A stretch of 64,000 nt of DNA from Actinostola sp. cb2023 (GCA_033675265.1 JAUJYZ010001512.1:650501-714500), one strand, 5' to 3'; numbered from the stretch's first letter, positions 34,984 to 47,063 are shown. The notes: generated by a model from the sequence alone, not told the origin. Translations and numbers: made by a program.

Positions 34984-35858
34984 CTCGGGTCCCGGGTGTA
35001 GTTTCGTACGAATTTTACGAGTGAGATATTTTCCAGTAAAACACTCGTGTCTATATAATAAAGAGCGTTAAAAGGTCTCTATAGTTATTCGGGCTTAGGT
35101 CGATCTGGGATGAATGCGGCACACCCTAGTACCCCTCCCCCAGGTTATACGTAGTCAAACCACAGGAAACCCAGGCTGTGTATCTGTCTGGGTCTTTACG
35201 TAAATTATAGTAAAATACAGTAAATGAATGATAGCTTCTAAATAAAGTGTATTTCACATATACATACCGTCTTGTCTTCATTTTGCCTCGTTTCGGACGA
35301 TTTTGACGTGTTTTGGCTCCTCTAACTCTCCCCTCCATATATAATGAGAAGGACGGAAACATCGAGTCTCAAATCACTACAGGTCACGATCGATCCTCCT
35401 CGATTTCTCTCCTAAAAATGTATTCCCCATCAATTCAAACAACCTCAGGTGAAAGAATGATAAATATGGATTCCTCGAAAGTGAGTCACGACAAGAAAAA
35501 GCATCAGATTCATTCTGGAATCCTTCGAAGAATCCATAACATACAGCCATTTTCATCCGGAGTTCCCGTTTGCTGTCCACGGAAGTAAGCGTTACACCAC
35601 ACGAAATCCCAGCGGGCTTTGGCGCTCGGACCTGATTGGACAAAAATTTCACTCGTGGGGACTATCGAGAGTAAGAAATGGATAGACAAATTATACACAT
35701 CTAGGGGTGGGTACAATATGAACAACCAATCCGAAATCGACAACAACATGACGACCCGTGCATGGAAAACCCCGCAAAATTCCAGCGTTTATAGCGAGAT
35801 TCAAAACGTTACCTTATCGCATTTATAATGATAATTATTCGATATTGTCAAATACAAA

Positions 35859-36335
35859 ATGCTGTCTACGCTGAAGCGGAAAGATGAAGAATGCCATGGA
35901 ATTGTTCCGAAGAAGAAGAGTGAAGGCGAAAAAGTTTTACTTCCTTTTTATGTATCTTTGAAAGCCTGGTAAGTTTGAAGTTACGACCGTTCGATTCAAT
36001 AATATTTTACATCAATAGTTTGTTCGATAAATGACTTCTTTTATTTCAGGGTTTTGCGTAATTATGAGCAAACTGCAGGATGCTTTTCATTCCGTGATGA
36101 TATTTTAACTCATGCACTGGAAGAAAAACATAATATCATTGTCCAGAATGATCACGACAATATAACAAAAAGCATATTATGTCGAGCACTAAATGAGGTT
36201 TGCGATAAGGTGATAGCAAAACGCAGATACAGAACTGATCCGGCCTCACAGAAACGACAACGAGCATGGGGTTACCTTAACCTCAAAAGGAAATCTGACA
36301 ACGCAAGTACAAGTGAAAGACTGACAATTGCTTGA
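35859..36335 (+). CDS. Unrecognised two-exon gene starting in the left palindrome arm
   Basis: Exons 35859-35968 and 36050-36335 (donor GTAAGT, acceptor TTTATTTCAG), phase consistent, 131 aa. The start is MLSTLKRKDEECHGIVPKKK, giving a basic, NLS-like N-terminus. The middle (CFSFRDDILTHALEEKHNII, QNDHDNITKSILCRALNEV) looks helical. The C-terminus is basic again (KRRYRTDPASQKRQRAWGYL). A nuclear or nucleic-acid-binding role would be a guess from charge only; I recognise no family. Exon 1 and the intron lie in the palindrome arm and exon 2 mostly in the unique spacer. Confidence 0.45.
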
Positions 36336-36702
36336 TTTCATTAGACGTTATTTCCGGTCTCGTGAGGAATTTTCATCAGCTGAATTGCACCTTTTCAATA
36401 GAATACTCTCTGCTTGATAGCACATGGAGGGCAGTGTTTGCCCGTCATTTGAAGCAAATAATGAGATTCAAGGAGTTTTAACAGCTGATTGAAAGCCAAC
36501 AATAGACCAAGAATGGCAACAGTTTTCAACAGGCATTATGGCGGTAGCTTCAGAGTGCGATTGGCACGTCGTAACAAACGTTCAGGGAATGTCCCTGAGT
36601 TGCATCCAATTACGCAAAACCCTGAAATAAAAGAAGTCATTTATCGAACAAACTATTGATGTAAAATATTATTGAATCGAACGGTCGTAACTTCAAACTT
36701 AC

Positions 36703-36812
36703 CAGGCTTTCAAAGATACATAAAAAGGAAGTAAAACTTTTTCGCCTTCACTCTTCTTCTTCGGAACAATTCCATGGCATTCTTCATCTTTCCGCTTCAG
36801 CGTAGACAGCAT
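36703..36812 (-). pseudogene. Mirror copy of exon 1 of the palindrome gene
   Basis: Exact reverse-complement copy of 35859-35968 in the right arm, with the same donor and intron. The following spliced sequence departs after Val-Leu-Arg-Asn and soon meets a stop (after ...RDIP), so this copy lacks the exon-2 body. Confidence 0.5.
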
Positions 36813-37804
36813 TTTGTATTTGACAATATCGAATAATTATCATTATAAATGCGATAAGGTAACGTTTTGAATCTCGCTATAAACGCTGGAATTTTGCGGG
36901 GTTTTCCATGCACGGGTCGTCATGTTGTTGTCGATTTCGGATTGGTTGTTCATATTGTACCCACCCCTAGATGTGTATAATTTGTCTATCCATTTCTTAC
37001 TCTCGATAGTCCCCACGAGTGAAATTTTTGTCCAATCAGGTCCGAGCGCCAAAGCCCGCTGGGATTTCGTGTGGTGTAACGCTTACTTCCGTGGACAGCA
37101 AACGGGAACTCCGGATGAAAATGGCTGTATGTTATGGATTCTTCGAAGGATTCCAGAATGAATCTGATGCTTTTTCTTGTCGTGACTCACTTTCGAGGAA
37201 TCCATATTTATCATTCTTTCACCTGAGGTTGTTTGAATTGATGGGGAATACATTTTTAGGAGAGAAATCGAGGAGGATCGATCGTGACCTGTAGTGATTT
37301 GAGACTCGATGTTTCCGTCCTTCTCATTATATATGGAGGGGAGAGTTAGAGGAGCCAAAACACGTCAAAATCGTCCGAAACGAGGCAAAATGAAGACAAG
37401 ACGGTATGTATATGTGAAATACACTTTATTTAGAAGCTATCATTCATTTACTGTATTTTACTATAATTTACGTAAAGACCCAGACAGATACACAGCCTGG
37501 GTTTCCTGTGCTGTAAATACTCATTACTGCGTAACGATGATCAGCGAAGAATGACCACAAAATATCGCTTATGTTATAATTAGTATCGACGTAGTCTTTT
37601 GGCCTTTGGATTAATTTTTGAATCGAAATACTAAAGCATGTACAATAAATATTCTGGTTGTAAGGAAATGGTAGAATGACGTTGTCACAGTTAATGACGT
37701 CAATTATCTATTCATTAGTCGTATGTCACTGTGTCAAATAAATATACAGTAATACCTGAACAAAACTAACTATTAAACCTACTAAGTGTGCATGTTTAGA
37801 ATGC

Positions 37805-37996
37805 TTAAATTCGGATACTGTCCGAATACATCACGTCCTCAGATTTCTTCTTTTCTTGTCGCATTCTTTTGATAACTTTATCGTCATCTCCCATTGCGAG
37901 TATTATTGCGGAATTTTGGATATGACAATCCGGAATCTGTACGAAGTCGTGCGCTTCACCGACTGCCTTCGCTCTTTCGACGTTGATGTTTATCAT
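37805..37996 (-). CDS. Possible short ORF or exon, unknown
   Basis: 63 codons from an ATG: MININVERAKAVGEAHDFVQ ... KVIKRMRQEKKKSEDVM. Hydrophilic with a basic patch, no recognised domain. It could be a terminal exon of a minus-strand gene or chance. It lies downstream of the two-TM gene on the same strand. Confidence 0.2.
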   Translation of the reverse strand: MININVERAKAVGEAHDFVQIPDCHIQNSAIILAMGDDDKVIKRMRQEKKKSEDVMYSDSIRI

Positions 37997-38206
37997 GTTG
38001 TTGCAGGCTTTTCACTGCACAGATTTGAGCTCACATTTCTGCAGCTCTCTTGACTGGTTTCGAGTCGAAATAAATAGTATTAAAATGCCTCATAGTGAGT
38101 TACTCCGGCTAGCTCTCCGTTACTGGACCGTCTGCTCAATCACTTCTCTTGCTCCATATACTGCGGTCCGGTATCCACCGGACTTTACAAAGATTGTGTC
38201 TTTCTT

Positions 38207-38530
38207 TTAAACCACACTAACATCTGCTTCAATTACAAACGCGGCCGGTTCATCAGACATTTGCTCCGCATTCAGTTCTCTTGGTATCTTACTACAGTAT
38301 GGGTACAGGTAGGCAGCCAGTGTCGGTAATAACACAATAGCAAATAATAGCAGAAAACTAATGTCCCGAAAATTGCCTCCAATAGATTGAAAGACCACAA
38401 ATAAGACCAGTGTCAAGCTGCAAAGTATGAAAACACAAGACGATATGATACAGGAACAATGGCACAAGTCTTGTCCTCCGCGTACAGTGTTCCTCGAATG
38501 ACGATGGCGTTGATTTGGTGATCGAGACAT
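38207..38530 (-). CDS. Small predicted two-TM membrane protein
   Basis: 107 aa from ATG at 38530 to TAA at 38207. Basic His/Arg-rich N-terminus (MSRSPNQRHRHSRNTVRGG), a Cys-rich entry into TM1 (IISSCVFILCSLTLVLFVVF), a short loop (QSIGGNFRDIS), TM2 (FLLLFAIVLLPTLAAYLYPY) and an acidic tail. No family recognised. The ATG start and two well-formed TM helices favour a real gene; its isolation in repeat-rich DNA argues for caution. Confidence 0.5.
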   Translation of the reverse strand: MSRSPNQRHRHSRNTVRGGQDLCHCSCIISSCVFILCSLTLVLFVVFQSIGGNFRDISFLLLFAIVLLPTLAAYLYPYCSKIPRELNAEQMSDEPAAFVIEADVSVV

Positions 38531-38691
38531 GCGTGCTCACCGAAGAGAGAAGACCGTATTGGAGCTCAGTGCAATCCTGATACTTGTACCGCAGGGATTT
38601 AGGATCAAACTACAGCAACATTAACGCACGTAACGGGATTTGAGTAGTGTTGTGACCGGACGACGTACGATCACGCTACGCGCTATTAATA

Positions 38692-39238
38692 CAGTCGATT
38701 CAGAAAACGTTGTCGGTGACCGTCCTCGCGACTACGCGACTAGACCGAACGGGAGTATGGGTAGAAATCACTGAATCAATAAATTATTCGCTCTGGAAAT
38801 TTATTTTCTCATCATATTGGCAAGTAATCGAATGAATGTATGCCATCGTGTTTTACGAAAGGAGAATAAGAGTCATTATGACTCATTTTCCGTCAAGGAC
38901 GTGCCGTGCTTTGAGAACGTTCAGTTGTTGAAATACCATATTTCTAAACGCTGCCCTGAAGAACTGTCGCCAGCTACAAACAGTCACTTCCCAATGGGTT
39001 ACTTTGGGGAGACGAACAAGAGGTTTTCTATCTCTACTGTGGAATCCAAACCACTCGCCAGCGTAGGTCTTCACTCATTGTTTACTGTAAGCTCGAGGCA
39101 TGGCTAATCAATATGCACCTACCCGCTTCCCGCTTCGGTGATTTCTTATTATTACCGTAGTATTTCTACCCATACTCCCGTTCGGTCTAGTCGCATAGTC
39201 GTGAGGCCGGTCACCGACAACGTTTTCTGAATCGACTG
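38692..39238. mobile_element. TA-flanked long-TIR element carrying a coding fragment
   Basis: TIRs of about 80 bp: CAGTCGATTCAGAAAACGTT at the left and AACGTTTTCTGAATCGACTG at the right, each flanked by TA, as in Tc1/mariner-type insertions. The interior is not palindromic and encodes a roughly 90-residue frame unlike a transposase. Confidence 0.8.
38832..39107 (+). pseudogene. Coding fragment inside the TA-flanked element
   Basis: 91 codons from ATG: MNVCHRVLRKENKSHYDSFS, VKDVPCFENVQLLKYHISKR, then CPEELSPATNSHFPMGYFGE. It has protein-like composition, and a GTAAGC donor-like site at 39087 after Leu-Phe-Thr suggests a captured first exon. Family not recognised. Confidence 0.35.
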
Positions 39239-39240
39239 TA

Positions 39241-40846
39241 TATTGTAGTCTATCCATGCCCCTCCCCCCTCAAGATTGCGTGTTACGAAAGCCAGTCCGT
39301 TGAGTGGTTCGTGCGTTGCTCTGTCAACAAACGAAGGCGCATAATCACAAGCGTGACACGTGCTGATAGTTTAGTTTATTTATCAAACATACAAAAGTTG
39401 ACAACGCTAAAAGAGAGGTTTCTTTCTCTTGAAAAAAAACATTAAGAAACCTAAACAAACAAAACCGAACATCAAAGCAGTCAATATGGATTTCACGGAT
39501 GTCAGTGCGTAATAGTTTAATAATTATATTATAGTAATAGTTTAATAATTATATTATACATTGTAATGATCATGTTCTTCAGTTATTCATGCTGTGCGAG
39601 TACTGCTGTCTGATTTCCAGATGTTAAAATGACTTCAGCATATGTAGGTAACGTTACATTGCCTACATACAAATAGTACGGTGGTGGAGGCTCGTGAACA
39701 TAGCTTTGACAAGTATCCGTGGTGTCACATTAGAGAGATTTAGCAAACACGACGCGACGTGAGAACACGACGTTAGATGACGAATATATCACATTTGGTC
39801 ATTGCGTGACTACCGTGACAACGTCGCGACGTCAAGTTCACGACGCCATTTCACTTGTTTTCACGTCCTCTTCATGACGTTGAAGACGCCAACGGTCGTT
39901 TCACAGTTATTCGTCAGCGCGCGCGCCGTCCTCTTTCACGTCGCGTCGTGTTTGCTAAATCTCTCTATTGTATAGTCACTGAAGAGTTTTGATTCGATGT
40001 TGAAATTCTTGACTTTGCTCTGCACATACTGTATGCCATGGATACAAGGAATAGAGTCACCACAAGCAGTAGAAATCCAATGATTTTATACGGCGCACCT
40101 TTAACATAAATGACCACAGCCATAGCATCCAGGTACATCGATCATGTCGTTTCGACTCAAATGTTGAATTTGTATCAGTGGCAGTAGGTAGTTGCGATGT
40201 TGGAAAATACATCTTGAATGATCAATTCTTTCCCAGTTGATCCGTGTGAGAGAGACGGAGTGTGTATGTGTGTGTTTAATATCGCATAAGATTTCTTAGT
40301 CTATATCGTATAGAATTCTATCTGAAGTAGTAGATGACACTGAGCGACAGTCAGGCAAATCAGTTGTATCACGAAACAGTTAAAGGTCACGCAACATTTA
40401 TTATGCTTGGATGAGCGTACGTGCCTCGATGTGTTCCTTCTCACTCATTTTCGCGGGTACTCTCGATCTGTCATCCTCGGAAACTCAGGGTTCCTAAGGG
40501 GGAAGGGGAGAGGGGGGAGGAGGAGAGGGGAGGGGGGAATCTCGCGATTTTCACTGATTGTGATACTTGTTAGACTTGTTACAACGAAATGGAGAATGAT
40601 AAATTCAATATTGACTGCAATAAATATATTTTACGTTTATAATTATTAAAGATCGCACCGGACTTTTTAATTCATCATGTGCTGTTATCCGTAATGCCTA
40701 GCCCTGCAGTCGTCCAGTCCAGGATGCGCTGCGCCCTGTTCGATTACGAGGGACGCCTGGTAGTTTTTCAATACGAGTACAGCTATATGCTGAAACGCGT
40801 GACTCAGTTACTTTCATGATATAGATCATCAAGTCAACTCGATGGG
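39241..40846. other. Intergenic region with one MITE
   Basis: Holds the MITE at 39731-39967 and a purine-rich stretch (40497-40535) preceded by CATCCTCGGAAACTCAGGG, a relic of the CATCCTCGGGAACCC family. No supported gene. Confidence 0.55.
39731..39967. mobile_element. 237-bp MITE with 32-bp TIR
   Basis: TAGAGAGATTTAGCAAACAC, then GACGCGACGTGA; mirrored by TCACGTCGCGTC then GTGTTTGCTAAATCTCTCTA. The interior is CpG-rich with many CGTC/ACGT motifs, unlike its AT-rich surroundings. No clear target duplication. Confidence 0.75.
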
Positions 40847-43800
40847 ATGGCGACCTGGTTAACAGTACTCATTGGCCTTGCTTTTATAGGTATCTACTTT
40901 GATCGAGGATTGGCTGCATCTACATACGACCACGAACAGTACAAGCACTTTATTGCCGTGTCAAGCAAAGGCCACGATGATGAAACCTGTTTGAACGCTT
41001 CTTCACCGAAAGGATCTCTCAAAACTCCATGTAAAACACTTAATTACGCAATTAACTCTACCAAGAATGCCACAGAAGTTTATCTTGAGCCTGGAACCTA
41101 TAATTTAACAGGAAATGCTACGTTCAGTGAAGTCTTTGATTTCAAACTTCTGGGAAACGCAAATCATTCAAACGCCGTGACCATCCATTGCTCTTCCGAC
41201 GTGGGTTTCTCTTTCATACGAAGTAGGAGGATTACCATTCAAGGTATCACGTTTACTCGCTGGAAGACTTCATAAAAGTACAGTTGGGACAGCGTTTAGT
41301 CGAATAAATAAAACACACGTTCCATTCCATGCTGGAGTGTTTTTTGCCTACTGCAGGGACATCACAATCGAGGATTCAATCATCACAAATAGTCAAGGTG
41401 TTGGTTTGATACTGTATGATGTTGGTGGAGACGTCAACGTCATCAAGTCAATATTTAGCAGAAACTCACCTGACCTGGACAATAATTGCACCCACGATCT
41501 CAGTTACACCAGGGCTGGTGGTGGAGTGTATGTGGAATTTACCTTCAACGGAGCACTTCCACCATTTAATCATTCAGAAACTGAACGGTTTTATTATCAG
41601 AATAACAGCACCTTTCTCTTTGAAAGCTGCACGTTTGAAGAAAATTGGGCTCCAGAACAGTGTTTTATGAATAAAATCGAGTTTCCATCTGGTGATGACC
41701 ACATGCCTTTTGGAAGAGGTGGCGGGATTTCATTTTTCGTGAAGGGTACCACCAAAAACAATGTCATTAACATTACAAATTGTAAGTTTGTTAGAAATAA
41801 AGCCGTCTGGGGCGCAGGCTTGTTTGTCGAGTTCCAAGATTCTTCACAGAACAATACGATGAGTGTCTCTCGTTCTGATTTTATCAGCAACAGTAACAGC
41901 ACTGCTGGAGGTGGAATACGTAGTGGGATTCCAATTTGGGAAGGAAAGCTACATGCTAACAAGATAATCCATGAAGGATGCACCTTTGACAATAACTCTG
42001 CGCTGTTTGGTGGAGGAGTTTCACACTATGGACCACTTTATCGTCCTTATGATAAAGACGACAATAAACGCGAAGTTATATACAGAAATTGTACTTGGAT
42101 CAAGAACAAAGCAACCATTGGTGCAGCCATTGGACTGGCAACTAGTGCTATGGATTTACCCATGAGAAATGTTAACCCTAACATCAAAGGACCGATTCTG
42201 CCATATATGGCATGTCTTGACGACTGTAGACTTGTGGGTAATCAAATTATACGAACTGAGGATAAAATCGTCATCGGTCAGGGTGCTCTCTATGCATACA
42301 CTGTCCCTGTTGTGCTCAAGGGGAATACAAGTTTTGAAAACAATGAAAACACGGCTTTGGTTTTGGATGGTGCTGTGTTAAAGGTGTTTCAACACCACAT
42401 CGTTCATTAACAACACTGGTCTGAGTGGGGGAGGGGTCGGTATGTATGGGATGTCAATCATCGATTTAATGCCGGCCTCAAAGCTGTATTTCAAACACAA
42501 TCATGCTAAAGAGAAGGGGGGTGCTATTTATGTAGATTCAAGTGGCCCCCCTGTAGTGGCTTTCCAAACAACAGAAATCAATACACATCCTTGTTTTTTG
42601 GCGTACAATGATTCAATGACGTTACAAAATGTTGATGAATGGCAAACGAACATAACATTTGACTCAAATACTGCATCAGGTGGTGGAGGTAATTCCATCT
42701 ACGCTACGAGTCTACAAGGTTGTCGTCGACCTGGTGAACAAAGGATCAACAACTGTTCTCTTCAGTGGCATTTTGTCGAGTATTTAAGAGTGAATAATGA
42801 GAAAGTAAACATTGGAGATGAAATCGCTACAGATCCTATCATGATTGAAATCGTCCCACAAGAATGGCAAATGTCCCCGGGTGAGGACTTCCAAGCAACG
42901 ATCAAACTGATTGGTGAGAAAGGTAGCCTGGTTCAAGGTGTAGTTAAGCTATCTATAAATGCCTCGAATTCTGATGCTTCTCTAGGAATGCCATCGCCAC
43001 TTTTACTTATAAAAGATATAACCAGTACCGGCAACAACAAGGTTCCTGGTCTGATGATCAAAGGATCGTGCGGAAGTGTTTTTAATTTAAATCTAAGAAC
43101 TGTCAGCGGTCAGACTATTAGTACAGAACAGTCTAACTTAAAGTTGTTTAAGTGTAATCAAGGATTTCACTTAGATAATGAAGAAAAGCAGTGTGTTTGT
43201 TCCAAAAGCATTCTAGGGATCTCAAGATGTAGTGATGATAAACGAAAAGTGTATTTGAAAAACGGTTACTGGGGTGGACAAGTGGGTGGTGTTTTTGATG
43301 CGTACGCATGTCCTAACGGATATTGTCTCAAAAAAGACAGAGATTTGACAAGGAGAGATTTCATCTTAACAAAACTGATTTGTGTGCTAAAAACAGGAAC
43401 ACCTCAGTGCCTCTTTGTGGACAATGCAAAAACAATTACAGCGTATCGCTTGGTAGTGAACAATGTATCCAGACTATACACTGCAACAAAGAAAGACTTT
43501 GGCTTCTTCTTGTTTTCTTCTTAGTGATGCTTATTTTCGTGCTTTTTGTTCTCAAAATTGACCTTGATATATTTACTGCTTATCTGAATGCCTGGCTTTA
43601 CTCTTACCAAATCATTCTACATCTCATCAAAGTGGAGAACGAAGTCTTTGATCCGTTCATATCGTTCGTGATTGGACTCGCTAACTGGAGATTCCATGTA
43701 ACTGGCTTCTGTTTCATCCCAGGACTTACTAACTTTTACAAACTCGGAATTAACTACATTCTGCCTTTCTACGTGCTCTTCCTCCTCTTTGTGTTGTCCA

Positions 43801-44639
43801 AAATAAGCAGGTTTTTCCCGCGTTGCTACATCAATAGGAATGTCTCTCATGCTCTGTGTAATCTTCTAGTATTGTGCTATACAGATATCACCACCATATC
43901 GTTCAACATCCTACACTATGCTCACCTCGGAGGGAAGTGGGTTTTGTACTTTGACGGCAATATTGACTTCTTTGAAGATTGGAAAACACACCTGCCTTTC
44001 ACTATTTTGGCCATTGTACTGGTGATTTTCTTTGTGATCCTGTTGCCCTTGACGCTTCTCTTTACTCCATGGTTCTTCAACAGGTTTCCATATTTTGTCA
44101 GGTTTCGTCTGTTCTTCGATCTCTTCCAGAGTTGTTTTGAAGACCAGGAAAAGGACAGGAACTGTCGTTGGTTTGCTGCTTTCTACTTTCTGTGTCGCAT
44201 TTGGATACTCCTCATGGCCTTATACCTTCCACTTGGTCCTTTAAAGAGATCCATACTGGAAGCCTCATGTATCGTGATATTGGGAACGTGTTTGTATTTA
44301 CAGCCTTACAACACTTCTTATAAGTGGCTCAACACCTTAGATGCCGTCCTATTGGCTAATCTTTGTCTCATTACTGTCTTCAGTTCTGCACTGACCAGCG
44401 ATGCAGATACCTCAACCATCCATGGTTTAAAAATCTTTATCAACATCCTGGCCTATGTACCTCTGGTCTACCTTGTAGGATTAGCTGTTTATTATGGCCA
44501 CAAATATGTCAAGGAAAGCCAAGCAAGAAACAAACATATTCGTCTGACGGACGAAACATCAACAACTGATGACGATCCACGATCAAATACTGCTGGGGAA
44601 ACTGAAAGTGCGCAGCGTGCACGCAATCATCCTTTATAA
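40847..44639 (+). CDS. PMP-type beta-helix / multi-TM receptor-like protein, paralogue 1 (three apparent frameshifts)
   Basis: Large cell-surface protein of unknown ligand, about 1,240 aa if the frame is continuous, without introns. ATG 40847 starts a signal peptide (MATWLTVLIGLAFIGIYF). There follows a long extracellular right-handed beta-helix with PMP-like repeats (FxxNxAxxGGGI/L: FVRNKAVWGAGLFVEF, FDNNSALFGGGVSHYG, FKHNHAKEKGGAIYVD) and many N-glycosylation sequons. Then a Cys-rich segment (FKCNQGFHL, KQCVC, LKNGYWGG, CGQCKNNYSVSLGSEQC) and 8-9 TM helices from about 43500 (DIFTAYLNAWLYSYQII, ILPFYVLFLLFVLS and others), ending in a hydrophilic tail. The frame shifts at about 41260-41270, at the TTT run 42387-42389 and at the A6 run 43330-43335. 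Homology to paralogue 2 continues across each. Either a recent pseudogene or assembly indels. Confidence 0.85.
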
Positions 44640-44734
44640 GGGAAAAACACACGAGAAATCCCGACGATAAATCACCCAAGAAACTCTATGTCTCCACGAT
44701 TGTATGGCACATCTCGGCCCAACTAGAAGATTTT

Positions 44735-45140
44735 AATTAGCCATTTCAAAAACGAGTGGAGGACTGGGAACGAGTTTTTAGAATTAATCTAATTAAGAAA
44801 TGAACCCCATCACAAGAAAGAGCATATCAGAATTAGTAACTTTCAGGAGTTTGATAGGGTTTGGACAAGTAGCAAATGAACTGCAGACATTTAAAAACTG
44901 CAAAAATTACAAAGAAATGTATGGTTACGGGGGACAAGTGTCCCTGGTAAACATACATTTCTTTGTAAATTTTGCGATGTTTGGAAAGCTGTTACTGGTT
45001 CAATATCTAACTAAACCTAACAAAACTTTGTAAACTTACTAATTTTGATATGCTCTTTCTTGTGATGGGATTCATTTTTTAATTAGATTAATTCTAAAAA
45101 CTCGTTCCCAGTCCTCCACTCGTTTTTGAAATGGCTAATT
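44735..45140. mobile_element. 406-bp fully palindromic MITE
   Basis: AATTAGCCATTTCAAAAACG at the left and CGTTTTTGAAATGGCTAATT at the right. Complementarity continues through ACTCGTTCCCAGTCCTCCAC and CCCATCACAAGAAAGAGCAT to a small loop near 44935. A target duplication is not obvious. Confidence 0.8.
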
Positions 45141-45509
45141 GATTGTTGTTATTGGAAAAAAATACGTACGGACTTCGGGGGGATTCCGGCTCCCTATAGT
45201 TGGCTGGTAGGGATGATCTTCGTATGTTTTGGGGGTTGAAATCGGAGATTTAGTATTTTTTTTAAAGGGTTGGCAAAGCGCAATCCATCGGTTTTCCGAC
45301 AGACATTATCCCTACCTTTTATTCCCCGAAGAACAACCTCCTTCCCCTTCCGGGGGACGCCGGAATGTTGCACAATAATAATAATGATAATAAAAATAAA
45401 TAGTACTTATAAAGCGCTTATAAAGTGTTTATAAGCGCATTCTGTTACCTCAATGCGCTAAAAAAAACTTAAAAAAGAAATGATTGTTTAATTATTGTTT
45501 GTGTACTTG

Positions 45510-46050
45510 GACGAAAATCGATCGAAATTTAATTTAGCTGAAACTTCATTGAATAATTCTTCAAGGGTCTACTAATAACTAGTTAAAATCTTTTTTCGAT
45601 ATTCCAGAGGGAAGTACTATATTTTTATGAATCTTTAGAGGTGTCAGTGACGTCATCTACTCAACCCAACATTCAGCTCCATACATTTCTTTGTATTTTG
45701 TGAGTCAAAATATCTCAATGTTTTGTTCAGATAACAGCTCTGCATTGAAGACAACTGGTCAGACAATCAATCCTAAGCACAAATAATGTAAGAAAACTCC
45801 TTCACCCAAACTTTTAGCTTCATTGAAATAAAATAATTCAAGAAACTATTAAAACACAAAGAAATGTATGGAGCGAAGCTGTGTTGATTGTTAATAGGGT
45901 TGGGTAGATGACCTCACTGACACTTCTAAAGATTCATAAAAATGTAATACTTCCCATAGGAATTTTGAGAAAACACATTAACCAGTAATTGTATGGCTCT
46001 TTGAGATTATTTCAGTGAAGTTTCAGCTAAATTAAATTTCATCCCAGCAC
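45510..46050. mobile_element. TTAA-family fold-back MITE, copy 2 (degraded ends)
   Basis: Starts ACTTGGACGAAAATCGATCG and carries the same inner arms as 53850-54415 (AATTTAGCTGAAACTTCA, CAGTGACGTCATCTACTCAA). The right end has decayed after AGTTTCAGCTAAATTAAATT. The TTAA terminus is no longer clear. Confidence 0.7.
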
Positions 46051-46088
46051 TTAGGTTTTTTACGTTTTGATTTCTCATTGAGAGTAGC

Positions 46089-46276
46089 TAGTCTCCTACG
46101 CAGCCGTTGTTAGTGTCGTCACTTGCAGCCGTTATTAGTGTCGTCACTTGCAGCCGTTATTAGTGTCGTCACTTGCAGCCGTTGTTAGTGTCGTCACTTG
46201 CAGCCGTTATTAGTGTCGTCACTTGCAGCCGTTATTAGTGTCGTCACTTGCAGCCGTTATTAGTGTGTAGGAGACT
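46089..46276. mobile_element. Mutator-like MITE with internal 25-bp tandem repeats
   Basis: TIRs TAGTCTCCTACGCAGCCGTT and GTGTGTAGGAGACTA. The interior is about seven tandem copies of a 25-bp unit, GCAGCCGTTATTAGTGTCGT plus CACTT. That unit is the sub-terminal motif of the TAGTCTCC family. The flanks (ATTGAGAG-TAG-C and GTTGAGAGC) look like a decayed 9-bp duplication. Confidence 0.75.
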
Positions 46277-47063
46277 AGTTGAGAGCAGGATCAGATGAAA
46301 CTTGTCTTGAGATTCAAAGTAATCTAGTTTTTGTATTGGCAAAACTGCAGAATACCCCACACCTATTTTGCATAACAATAGAACCTATTGTTATAACTGA
46401 TTCGTCATTCTCAAAGAGTGCCGCTACTAGAGCTTGATATACATGTAGTTACTGTACTACCATGTCCATTCGACTGCTGTACGGTGGGTAAACTAAACGT
46501 TCTTCGATTAGTCCACAGCCGATCAATCATCCTCGGGAACCCAGGGGTATATTCTGTCGCTCGTTACTCGCTAGAACCAGTATTATGTAAGGCAATCAGT
46601 AAGGCAATCAGCGAAAGCATCATCTCCCTTGACATGCCCTTGAATGCAAGGGAGTGGATTATTTCGCTGGTGGAGTAAAATAATCGTTTAAAGTAAGTCT
46701 TATAATGTATTATTTAAATTTATTAGAATGACGAAACACGAATAAAATATGAAATAAAACACTACACGATAGTGAAAAAAGAAAGACTCAAACTAGTCAC
46801 TATGCACATCACGGCATTGAGCAATCGATGCAGAAATGTCAACCTTAAATTATCAACAATTCAAGACATTGAAGGGAAGGAAAAACATTCAAAACCAATG
46901 TCGATTCCTGTCGATTGGCGCGCAGTTTGGAGCGCGCGCGCTGGCAAACTCTTTCCCAGGACTTCCCGCGTATCTTGGAACGCCTGGCTGATTATCACTA
47001 TTTTTCCAAGAATCAGCCTGCATGGGGAGATATATTGTGGGGAGGAAGTATTTGTACTTGAGG

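Larger units (their letters stand above)
35161..37510. repeat. 2.35-kb giant palindrome, two identical 903-bp arms
   Basis: The left arm 35161-36063 is mirrored by the right arm 36608-37510. Every position i pairs with 72671-i without a gap, and four pairs of open frames in the arms translate identically. The spacer is 544 bp (36064-36607). Identity stops abruptly at both arm ends (CACAGGAAACCC outside, GCGTAATT inside). No target duplication or transposon end is seen. It is either a very recent inverted duplication, a gene-converted palindrome or an assembly fold-back. Confidence 0.9.
44640..47063. other. Spacer between the paralogous receptor-like genes
   Basis: Contains a 406-bp palindrome (44735-45140), an (AAT)n/GCGCTTATAA tail (45373-45465), a TTAA-family copy (45510-46050), a repeat-amplified Mutator-like MITE (46089-46276) and a relic CATCCTCGGGAACCCAGGGG at about 46529. 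No gene. Confidence 0.6.

Noticed and set aside
35313..35828. Separate genes for the overlapping frames in the palindrome arms
   Set aside because: The frames overlap on both strands and have no family or splice support. They are duplicated only because the arms are identical.
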